In this document: positions 20,381 through 28,499 of the stretch, piece by piece | Layout: the number at the start of each line of letters is the position of its first letter | How positions within the stretch are numbered: position 1 is the first letter of the stretch | Assembly: GCA_948144175.1 (NCBI GenBank) | Contig: CANXME010000501.1 | Span: forward strand, 1,463,442 to 1,527,441 | From: Closterium sp. NIES-65 | Lineage: Eukaryota > Streptophyta > Zygnematophyceae > Desmidiales > Closteriaceae | Length of the DNA stretch: 64,000 nt | Reading direction: 5' to 3' | The notes under the pieces: model-generated | Databases searched by the model: none | What the model saw: the letters and a program-made list of their open reading frames with translations, nothing else | Told to the model about the DNA's origin: nothing | Program-made: the position numbers and the translations under genes

Positions 20381-20463
20381 CGAGGTCCAGCAATTGACTG
20401 GATAAGCGGATGCGGTTTATTAAACCAAGGCGAAGCGATGTGGCAGTAGTTCCGTGAAGGATT

Positions 20464-20599
20464 TGTGAAATGAGTAAGCAGGAATGAATGAACTATGAAT
20501 GAAAGCAGTACAAATATGAAACCCTAACTGGGTTGTACCCCCTATGGGATACCCCACTACAGCCTACACAGCAGTATAAGCTATAGATATGTTCTGACA
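20464..20599 (-). repeat. Copia-C 3' LTR
   Basis: 136 bp, TGTCAGAACATATC...TTTCACA in the sense direction. Identical by eye to the 5' LTR. Preceded by target copy GGATT at 20459-20463. Confidence 0.97.
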
Positions 20600-20806
20600 C
20601 ACCCCCATAGGCAAAGTGGGGGAGAACAAGGGGTCACAAGACCAGTCAAGCAAGACAAAGCAAAGCTCAGGGTGGATCACAAAGTCACCACACAGTCCGA
20701 GCACAAGAGCAAGGCCAAAGGCCAGTTCACAAGCAAGAGTACAGACATATATATAAAGCTAGACAAGCAAGAGCAGGTATATATATATATCACAGTACAA
20801 GTGAAG

Positions 20807-23800
20807 TCAAGAGGAGAGCAAGTGAGGCAAGACAGGCACAAGACCCAGCTGGGTGCAGAAGCGCTGATGGTCACAAGGCGCAAGTGCCTTGGTGAACACA
20901 TCAGCAGTGTTGGCCTCAGAGGCCACGTACGCAAGTCGCAACTGACCACGCTGCTGCAGCTCACGAGCAAGGAAGTAGCGGAGAGCAATGTGCTTCGTTC
21001 TGTGCTCCAAGCGCTGCTCTCGACACAAGGCCAGCATAGCCTTGTTGTCTACGTACAGCACTGGAGGAGAACGAGGCGGCTCTCCAAGGTCAGTCAGCAG
21101 GTAGGTGAGCCAGCGAAGCTCCTGTGCAGCCATGGCCCCGGCGTAGATCTCAGCCTCACAACTGGAGCCGAGAACCGAAGACGAGCGAGTAGACCGCCAC
21201 GAGACAGAGCCGGAACCAAGGCTGAAGGTGTAACCCTGTGACGACCGCTGCGTAGCCTGGTCGTCAGCCCAAGAAGCGTCCGCGTGGCCGGTAAGGACCA
21301 CTGGACTCCGCCCTCCAAGCACTAGCCCCATGCCTGACGTACTGCACAGGTAGCGCAATACCCTCTTCGCTGCAGCCATGTGCTCCGGTCTGTGTCTCCC
21401 AGGAGCAACATAGCGTGCAAGAATGCTCAGAGGGTATGCAAGGTCAGGTCGTGTGCAGGTCATCAGGTACATGAGGCAGCCAACAAGCTCCGCATACGGA
21501 CCACTCGACTCTACGGACTCATCCGAAGGCAGAGCTGAGAGTGAGTGGCGAGTAGGCAGAGGAGTGGCCTGAGGCGAGGAGTACGTGAAGCCGAAGCGCT
21601 GAAGGACCTGCTGCACCATGTGTGACTGAGTCAAGGTAATGGTGCGGCGTGCTCTGTCCCGAGTGATCTGCAAGCCAAGGTAGCTGCGCAGTTCACCCAG
21701 GTCTGTGCACGTGTGTCTCTTCAACAGCTCGGACTTCACGTAGGCGAGTCCAGCAGTGTCCGCTGTGGCAAAGACCAGGTCGTCGACGTACACGAGGATG
21801 TAGAACGGCGGCAGGGAAGTGTCGGTGCGAAGAAACAGCGACGGGTCAGCAGTAGAAGGAGCAAACCCAAGAGCCGCAAGCGTAGTCCTCAGTGTGTCGT
21901 GCCACTCACGCGGTGCCTGGCGGAGACCGTAGACTGGCCGTCGGAGGCTCCACTGGGTGCCAGGAGGGAAAGTCCCAGTGAAGCCAGGTGGACGGCGAAG
22001 CCAGATCTCCTCGTGCAGGCTACCCTGCAAGAACGCAGTGCTGAAGTCGAGAGAGTGTAGCTCGTAGTCGCGCTGAGCGGCTATGTGCAGCAGCACCCGA
22101 AGAGTAGTCATCTTCGGGGTGGGAGAGAAGGTCTGAAAGTAGTCAACTCCCTGCCGCTGACTGAAGCCACGAGCCACGTAGCGCGCCTTGAAGACAGGCG
22201 GCGAGCCCGGCGGCCGCTTCACCCTGAAGATCCACATGCCACTGACGATGTTCGCCCCAGGAGGGGGAACCGCGTCAACGTAGGTGCCTGTGGACTTCCA
22301 GGAAGCCATCTCTGCATCCATAGCTGCCTGCCACTGAGAGGAGTAGGGACCCTCTACGGCCTCCGCGTAAGAACGCGGAGTCGGGATGTCTAGTGCATCC
22401 GGGTCTCCCTCAGGGGCAAGCAGTACAGACGCGAGATGAGGTGAAGCAGCCGCTAGACACTGTAACTCCTCCTGCCTGTCCTCTAGGACGTCCGTGCCAA
22501 GAGCACACTCACCCCCGACGGACGGAGGACAGACAGACACAGACTCAGCAACAAGACTAGCAGCGTAGTCGAGACGACAGCGAGCAGCAAAGTCGACGAG
22601 CTCAGCGACTAGAGCAGACGCAGCAGTGGACTCAAAAGAGGGGTCAGTGACGACAGTAGCAAGCAGACGCGTGACAGTGGGACTGGCAGCACCAAGAGAG
22701 TCCGACTCAGGGTCCGCAAGCGCAGGAAGAGAGGACTCAGGAGGAGAAGGCAAAGGGGCACGCAGAGGAGCAGTGGACGGACGTAAAGACATCCGGTGCG
22801 TGCCAGGGACAGGAGGAGGACGCTGACGCGAACTGCGACCACTAGCGCGAGCAGCACGAACAGGCGACGCGGGACGAGACGCAGGCTCACGACGCTCAGA
22901 AAGACCTCCAGTAGGACCAGTGTAAGGAGAGGGAGCAGGCAGTGGAGAGGAAGGCTCCAGTAGGGGCTGCGACTGGACAGGCGGTGGACCCTCTACTGGA
23001 GGAGAAAGACCAAGAACCTGCTGAAGGAGCGGAACGAAGTACGGCCGAGGCCGCGCGGCAGCTCCAGACTCAGCAGGGACAACACCAGCACCCTCAGCGA
23101 CAGCACCAGCGCCACCCACACCTCCAGCGGCAGGACCAACAGCAGCAGGCTCAGCACGAACGCCCTCAGCAGCTCCAGCTCCAGGAGGACCTGCAGGGCC
23201 AGCAGCTCCGGGACCGGCTGCACCCGCACCCTCGACGGTCGAAGAAGCTCCAGCTCCAGCTCCAGCAGCACCTCCAGACTCAGCAGCACGCCTCCAGCGG
23301 CGAGCAAACCACTCGCGCAGCTCCTGTGGAGAGAGGGGCTCCCGGCGAGACGCAGCAGCAGGAGAAACCCCAGGCTCAGCAGCTCCAGACGCAGCACCCC
23401 CAGGCTCAGCAGCTCCCAGCTCAGCACCCCCAGGCTCAGCAGCTCCCGACCCAGCACCCCCAGACCCAGCACCTCCAGGCACAGCACCCCCCGGCTCAGC
23501 ACCCCCAGGCTCCGCACCCTCCGCAGTAGCACCCTCAGGCCCAGCACCCCCAGCAGAAACACCCCCAGGCTCAGCACCCCCGCGCACAGCACCCCCAGAG
23601 TCAGCACCCCCAGGCTCAGCACCCGCAGCAGCACCAGAGTCACCAGTAACCTCGACCGGGTCAACGGCGTCTACCTGGGACACACCTGAGGGGGCAGGAA
23701 CCTGAGGGGGGAGGGGGTCTACCGGGGGGGGAACCGGCACAAGGAAGTCCGGGGGAGGGGGGAGGGAAGGAGTGCGGTAGGGGAAGAGACGGTAGAAGGG

Positions 23801-25417
23801 GACTGACTCGTCGAACGTGACGTCCTGGGAGGACAGAACACGACGAGAGGAGGGGTGGTAAAACTGCCACCCTGGGGCGTCAGTGGGGAAGCCAAGGAAG
23901 ACACAGGGAGCAGCACGAGGGGACAGCTTGTCCGTAGACAAGTCGCGGACAAACGCCCGAGATCCCCAGACACGGAACACAGACGCATCGCCAACCTTCC
24001 CCGTCCACAGCAAGGCTGGGGACATCGCAGGCCGAGAGACCCGGGGGTGAAGGTTGAGCTGATGCGCCGCGTACCTCACCGCAAACGGCCACAGAAAATG
24101 GGGGGCAGCCGCATGCATCATGGACGTACGAGCGACATCCATGACCATGCCAATGCGGCGCTCAGCAATCCCATTTTGCTGTGGTGAGTCCGGAAGCGTG
24201 AAGGTCTGGCGGATCCCCCGTGCGCGACAGTAGTCTCGCAGAAGGCGAGAAGAGAACTCTCCGCCTCTGTCAGAGTGCAGACGCAGAACAGGAAAGTCCG
24301 AGCCGAAGCTCTTCCTGAGCTGGAGACGAGCCTCGCGGATCCAGTCGATCAGCACCTCAGTGACCGCACCCTTGCTGCGCAAGGGGAGGACTGTGGTGTA
24401 ACGCGAGCAGTCGTCAACCACCAACAGGAAGTAGCGCTCGTAACCCTGCCCACGGACGGGGGCTGGGCCCCACACATCCATGTGAAGCGTCTGCAGGGGA
24501 GCCTCTGTCGGGGGGAAGTGGGAGGAGTGAGGAGTAGCCCGGAGGCGACCCTCGACACAGGGGACACAGGAAGGTCCTGGCCCGGAGGGGAGAGGAGGGA
24601 GAGACTGGGGAAGACCAGAGACAAGGACACGGGAAGCCATGCTCCGAAGACGGGGCAAGGAGGGGTGGCCAAGACGGTGGTGCCACAGGAGAGTCTCGTG
24701 AGACAGGAGGCGACAAGAACAGGGGGCAGACTCAGGACCTGACCGGGACGCAGCAGCAAGTACCTGACCCGACGCAGCCACCTGACCAGACGTAGGGACA
24801 GGAGGAGACTCAACGGTCAGGGTGTAGAGACTCGACCCCGGCCGACGTGAGAACGTGGCCAGGTGTCGGCCTGTGCGAGCCTCCGTGCAGTGGGTCACCC
24901 TCTGACGCGCAGGAGTGAACTGGTGAACTCCCCCATCCTGCAGGTCCGCTCCACTCACCAAGTTCGTAGAGAACGAGGGAAGGTACAGACCCGACAGGGT
25001 GCCCGAAGGGGCAGCCGGACACGGGAGGACAGTGGAGAAGTGAGACAGGACAGGACCCCCAGAGGGGTCAGCAAGGGAGACCGCAACCGGCCTGGCTAGC
25101 GGCGAAAGGGTAGTGCGGTCTCGAAAGAAGGAGCGAGAAGCTCCGGAGTCAAGTGTGAAAGTGAGGGAGGACGAGGACGACTCAGTACCTGAGAGCGCAG
25201 TCTCACCAATACCTGAGAGCGCAGACGCACTGGCACCTAGAGCAGCAGCCTCACAAGCACCTAGCGCAGCAGTACCAATGCCCGGGTCGGGCTGAAAACA
25301 CCGGTAACCCTCATTCTCCTCACTATAATCCACAACATACATAGCAGTAAGGATAGCATCAAAATCAAGATCAAAGATCGCTACACCAGCCCTGAGAAGC
25401 TCATCCCAGCGAGGGAT
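20807..25417 (-). CDS. Copia-C pol polyprotein (protease, integrase, RT, RNase H)
   Basis: Open from 25417 (first ATG 25342, used for numbering) to TGA at 20807-20809. Protease DSGAS at residues 65-69. Zinc domain H222-x3-H226...C259-x2-C262. Integrase D289, D358, E394 (D-x35-E). A GAEPG linker with EPLSPQELREWFARR. Reverse transcriptase about 1015-1260, with LDFSTAF (about 1097-1103) and YVDD 1185-1188. RNase H D1355, E1396, D1432, D1481. All catalytic residues are present and the order is that of Ty1/Copia. Relative to gag it lies in the +1 frame with a 17-nt overlap; other family members show gag and pol in one frame, so a mutation is more likely than programmed frameshifting. Confidence 0.95.
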   Translation of the reverse strand: MPRWDELLRAGVAIFDLDFDAILTAMYVVDYSEENEGYRCFQPDPGIGTAALGACEAAALGASASALSGIGETALSGTESSSSSLTFTLDSGASRSFFRDRTTLSPLARPVAVSLADPSGGPVLSHFSTVLPCPAAPSGTLSGLYLPSFSTNLVSGADLQDGGVHQFTPARQRVTHCTEARTGRHLATFSRRPGSSLYTLTVESPPVPTSGQVAASGQVLAAASRSGPESAPCSCRLLSHETLLWHHRLGHPSLPRLRSMASRVLVSGLPQSLPPLPSGPGPSCVPCVEGRLRATPHSSHFPPTEAPLQTLHMDVWGPAPVRGQGYERYFLLVVDDCSRYTTVLPLRSKGAVTEVLIDWIREARLQLRKSFGSDFPVLRLHSDRGGEFSSRLLRDYCRARGIRQTFTLPDSPQQNGIAERRIGMVMDVARTSMMHAAAPHFLWPFAVRYAAHQLNLHPRVSRPAMSPALLWTGKVGDASVFRVWGSRAFVRDLSTDKLSPRAAPCVFLGFPTDAPGWQFYHPSSRRVLSSQDVTFDESVPFYRLFPYRTPSLPPPPDFLVPVPPPVDPLPPQVPAPSGVSQVDAVDPVEVTGDSGAAAGAEPGGADSGGAVRGGAEPGGVSAGGAGPEGATAEGAEPGGAEPGGAVPGGAGSGGAGSGAAEPGGAELGAAEPGGAASGAAEPGVSPAAASRREPLSPQELREWFARRWRRAAESGGAAGAGAGASSTVEGAGAAGPGAAGPAGPPGAGAAEGVRAEPAAVGPAAGGVGGAGAVAEGAGVVPAESGAAARPRPYFVPLLQQVLGLSPPVEGPPPVQSQPLLEPSSPLPAPSPYTGPTGGLSERREPASRPASPVRAARASGRSSRQRPPPVPGTHRMSLRPSTAPLRAPLPSPPESSLPALADPESDSLGAASPTVTRLLATVVTDPSFESTAASALVAELVDFAARCRLDYAASLVAESVSVCPPSVGGECALGTDVLEDRQEELQCLAAASPHLASVLLAPEGDPDALDIPTPRSYAEAVEGPYSSQWQAAMDAEMASWKSTGTYVDAVPPPGANIVSGMWIFRVKRPPGSPPVFKARYVARGFSQRQGVDYFQTFSPTPKMTTLRVLLHIAAQRDYELHSLDFSTAFLQGSLHEEIWLRRPPGFTGTFPPGTQWSLRRPVYGLRQAPREWHDTLRTTLAALGFAPSTADPSLFLRTDTSLPPFYILVYVDDLVFATADTAGLAYVKSELLKRHTCTDLGELRSYLGLQITRDRARRTITLTQSHMVQQVLQRFGFTYSSPQATPLPTRHSLSALPSDESVESSGPYAELVGCLMYLMTCTRPDLAYPLSILARYVAPGRHRPEHMAAAKRVLRYLCSTSGMGLVLGGRSPVVLTGHADASWADDQATQRSSQGYTFSLGSGSVSWRSTRSSSVLGSSCEAEIYAGAMAAQELRWLTYLLTDLGEPPRSPPVLYVDNKAMLALCREQRLEHRTKHIALRYFLARELQQRGQLRLAYVASEANTADVFTKALAPCDHQRFCTQLGLVPVLPHLLSS

Positions 25418-26714
25418 CTTTACTAGCCCCAGGGAACTGCTGACGCCAAGCGTCCGTCAGGCGGCCAAAGCAGCGCTGGGTGGCGTGGGCACCCCCACAC
25501 TGCTCACCCGCGCGGTCGCCGGAACGAAGAACGTAGGTGCAGGGACCAGTACCCCCACCCCTCTGACGCCCAGCGTACCACTCACGAAGCTGCTGAGGCG
25601 AAGGGATGTCCCGCGAGCGCTGCTGCTGCTGACGGTGCGAGCGCTGGCCACCACCACCGCCGCTACGCTGCTGGGTACCACCTCGACCAGCTCCACCTCC
25701 TCCACCACTACTGCCTCCTCCGCTGCCGCCTCCACTGCCTCCACCTCCGCCGCCTCCACCTCCGCCGCTGCCTCCACCACCACCGCTGGCACCACCACCA
25801 CCGTCTCCGCCGCTGCTGCCGCCACCACCACCACCACCCCCGCCACTAGCCCCGCCGCCACCCCCACTCCCTCCGCCGCCACCGCCGCCACCGCCACCGC
25901 CCCCTCCAGCTCCACCCGCGCCCTTGCCCCCCTTGCCCTTGCTGGAGCGACGTCTCCCACTAGGGGCAGACGCCGCGCCGACCGACTCAAGACCAAGCAG
26001 GTCGGCAGCAGCAGCAGAGGCAACAGAGGGCAGCAAGGGGGAAGGAGAGCACCCCTCAAAGATGGGGGTGCGAGGGTCACCACGAGAAGCACCTACAGCG
26101 ACTATGCTCTTCTCCGCTGCAAGGAGGGCCTTCTCGAGGAGGTCGACGGTGAGAGTGGTGGGACAGACTGCGAGAAAGTGGTCCCTGACGACGCGAAGGG
26201 AGTCAGGGAGGCGTGCGACTACGTAGTAGAGAGCGATGTACATGGGGGGGGGGTTCTTAGCGCAGAACTCAGCAGGAAGGGCGGCGCGGTAGCGAGTGTC
26301 ACTAGTGCGGAGGTGCGTAATGAGGTCAGCGACAGTGGGAAAGGCAGAGAGGTCAGGAAAGAGGTAGGGAAGCATGAGACGGCTCAGTGCAGCAGTGGCA
26401 GGGGAGGAGTAGCGCGCAACTACAGCGTCGTACAAGGTCTGAGCACTCTTGTACTGACTAAAGTGCGCACGCTCAGAGGTAGGGAGGTGGCGACGCACAG
26501 CAAGACGTGCAGCAGCATCGCGGGTGGCCCACTTAGAGCGGACAGCGGGATCAGCATCAGCAGCAGGAGCAGGAGAGGCGCCAGAGGTGAGGTCAAAGAG
26601 AGAAAGGTCGTCAGCCCTGTCGCACTGTAAGAACAGCTGCAGGTCGTCTAACCAGACCTCAAAATCAATGGCGCGACCCTCAGCGTCAAAAGCTAGGACA
26701 CTAGGGGTAGCCAT
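25401..26714 (-). CDS. Copia-C gag
   Basis: Begins MATPSVLAFDAEGRAIDFEVWLDDLQLF at 26714, the start conserved in all family members. About 200 residues form a UBN2-like gag core (DAVVARYSSPATAALSRLM; PTVADLITHLRTSDTRYRAAL). A Gly-rich tract of about 110 residues follows, then PSPQQLREWYAGRQ and a Cys/His motif C-x13-C-x3-H-x4-C ending in TQRCFGRLTDAW. The last residues (GASKDPSLG) result from one extra base near 25420 relative to Copia-B, so the frame ends at a TGA (25401-25403) instead of running into pol. Gag forms the virus-like particle and packages the RNA. Confidence 0.9.
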   Translation of the reverse strand: MATPSVLAFDAEGRAIDFEVWLDDLQLFLQCDRADDLSLFDLTSGASPAPAADADPAVRSKWATRDAAARLAVRRHLPTSERAHFSQYKSAQTLYDAVVARYSSPATAALSRLMLPYLFPDLSAFPTVADLITHLRTSDTRYRAALPAEFCAKNPPPMYIALYYVVARLPDSLRVVRDHFLAVCPTTLTVDLLEKALLAAEKSIVAVGASRGDPRTPIFEGCSPSPLLPSVASAAAADLLGLESVGAASAPSGRRRSSKGKGGKGAGGAGGGGGGGGGGGGGSGGGGGASGGGGGGGGGSSGGDGGGGASGGGGGSGGGGGGGGGGSGGGSGGGSSGGGGGAGRGGTQQRSGGGGGQRSHRQQQQRSRDIPSPQQLREWYAGRQRGGGTGPCTYVLRSGDRAGEQCGGAHATQRCFGRLTDAWRQQFPGASKDPSLG

Positions 26715-27752
26715 GGCGACGACAGCGACGCAGTGCAAGCAGTAGGGAAAGAGCCGCAGTGGCAGTGGGACTGTGCTCACCAGGCAGGGCAGGTTGAGTA
26801 GGTTTGCAGAAAGGCGGCTCAGCGACCTGGCGGCTCGGGTGCTGGGCGGCTCGGGCGCAGGGCGGCTCGGCTCCCGGGCGGCTCGGCGGTAGGGCAGCTC
26901 GGGGGCAGGGCGGCTCGGCTCCTGGGCGGCTCGGCGACAGGGCGGCTCGGGTGCAGGGCGGCTCGGCTCCCGGGCGGCTCGGCTGCAGGGCGGCTCGGCT
27001 CCCGGTAGTAGGGGGGGGGGGGGGGGGGGCCGCGGTCGAGCAGGCGGCCGGGGCCGCGGTAGTAGCGGGCGGCGAGGCTGTGCGAGCAGGCAGCCGGGGC
27101 CGCGACAGGAGCGGGCGGCGGGGCCGCGGTCGAACAAGCGGCTGGGGCCGCGGTCGTAGCAGGCGGCCGGGGCCGCGATCGTAGTGGGCGGCGGCCGCGG
27201 CGTAGCGGGCGGCAGGGCCGCGTCGAGCAGGCGGCCGGGGGCTGCGTCGAGCAGGCGGCTGGGGGCCGCGACAGGAGCGGGCGGCGGGGCCGCGGTCGAA
27301 CAGGCGGCTGGGGCCGCGGTCGTAGCAGGCGGCCGGGGCCGCGGTCGTAGCAGGCGGCGGCCGCGGCGTAGCGGGCGGCAGGGCCGCGTCAAGCAGGCGG
27401 CTGAGGGCCGCGTCGAGTAGGCGGCTGGGGGCCGCGACAGGAGCGGGCGGCGGGGCCGCGGTCGAACAGGCGGCTGGGGGGCCGCGGTCGTAGCAGGCGG
27501 CAGCCGCGGCGTAGCGGGCGGCAGGGCCGCGTCGAGCAGGCGGCTGGGGGCCGCGTCGAGCAGGCGGCTGGGGGGGGGCCGCGTCGAGCAGGCGGCTGGG
27601 GCCGCGATCGTAGCGGGCGGCTGGGGCCGCGACTTAGCGGGCGGCTGGGCCGCGTGTGGGAGGGAGGCGACACGGAGGGTCGCTCGATAGCGGAAAAAAA
27701 AAGTTGAGCGCGCCTCGGGGCGCGCTTCGGTGGGCCCTAGGCAGAGTTCCAC
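26715..27752 (-). CDS. Pro/Arg/Ala-rich leader frame, in frame with gag
   Basis: From the ATG at 27752, only about 9 nt after the PBS, a frame runs for 346 codons through the C-rich leader and continues without a stop into gag. It consists of repeats such as PPATTAAPAACSTRPP and PSRPAPEPPCRRAA. No structured domain is visible. It may be a translated N-terminal extension or simply an open frame in biased sequence; in Copia-B the corresponding frame is not aligned with gag, which favours the second view. An 18-G run at 27011-27028 (plus strand) would be a slippage point. Confidence 0.35.
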
Positions 27753-27772
27753 AGGGAACCCGCTCTATACCA
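27732..27772 (-). promoter_or_regulatory. Copia-C PBS, hairpin and GGGCCC
   Basis: In sense order: PBS TGGTATAGAGCG (27772-27761), a GTTCC/GGAAC stem with a 4-nt loop (27759-27746), and GGGCCC (27737-27732), then a T-run. It is equivalent to the Copia-B arrangement. Confidence 0.85.
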
Positions 27773-27908
27773 TGTGAAATGAGTAAGCAGGAATGAATGA
27801 ACTATGAATGAAAGCAGTACAAATATGAAACCCTAACTGGGTTGTACCCCCTATGGGATACCCCACTACAGCCTACACAGCAGTATAAGCTATAGATATG
27901 TTCTGACA
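27773..27908 (-). repeat. Copia-C 5' LTR
   Basis: 136 bp, followed on the plus strand by target copy GGATT (27909-27913). The PBS lies at 27761-27772 (sense TGGTATAGAGCG). Confidence 0.97.
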
Positions 27909-27913
27909 GGATT

Positions 27914-28417
27914 ACTACAATGTTTTGAGCCGATAAATGCAACGTTAATCGTCCGCGACAAAATACATCGTCAATGACAAATCGGGAGCGTCGCGAACTA
28001 CAACCGCATCCCCGACGTCGCGGAAGGCGAAAAAATTAGAGCATTCATCCCGGGGCTGAAAAACGAAACACGACAACACGTTGCAGCCGCAAATTGGAGC
28101 AGCTACAACGCCGTCGTTTCGGCAGCAGAACGTTTTGACGTAACCACGATCGGAACACGACGACTTAATGGACGAGATAGACGACATGGAGGACGCTTGG
28201 CTACCCCCACGTGCGCCGACCCGATGGAACTTGATCGAATCAACGCGAAAGCAAGACCAAAGAAGAACAAATCTAAGTGTTCTTTCTGCGGCAAGCCGGG
28301 ACATGGACTCATAGATTGTGACGAAATGAAAACCGCACGTGCAGCGCTTCGGGACCGCAGTAGTGGAGCAGATTCAATGCAAATATTGGAGGATCGTGGA
28401 GTGAATTCTTCAACCTA
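27914..28417 (+). pseudogene. Gypsy-E gag (3' part)
   Basis: Continues the gag begun at 20381-20463, on the other side of Copia-C: CFEPINATLIVRDK, AEGEKIRAFIPGLK and YNAVVSAAERFD are typical retrotransposon gag blocks. A canonical zinc knuckle CSFCGKPGHGLIDC (CX2CX4HX4C) lies near 28280-28320. TAG and TAA codons and frame changes between these blocks show that it is dead. Stop TAA at about 28418. Confidence 0.85.
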
Positions 28418-28499
28418 AGAACGGACTCTACCAGGGAAAATCGCCGAGGAAAAAATCTCCGCGAAACAAGACCGTGCTGGACCCGGACAACTCCAAAAA

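Larger units (their letters stand above)
20464..27908 (-). mobile_element. Copia-C, nearly intact young Copia retrotransposon
   Basis: A 7445-bp element with two 136-bp LTRs that appear identical base for base (20464-20599 and 27773-27908) and a perfect target-site duplication GGATT (20459-20463 and 27909-27913). It lies within the gag of Gypsy-E. Gag (783 codons including the leader) and pol (1511 codons from its first ATG) are open, with all catalytic motifs. The only visible lesion is a +1 shift between them. It is the best candidate for a recently active, possibly autonomous element in this window. Confidence 0.97.

Noticed and set aside
20677..22060. Plus-strand frames opposite Copia-C pol
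   Set aside because: They are antisense shadows of a polyprotein with complete domains on the minus strand.
22942..23529. Gln-rich plus-strand protein
   Set aside because: Antisense of the GAEPG linker repeats of Copia-C.
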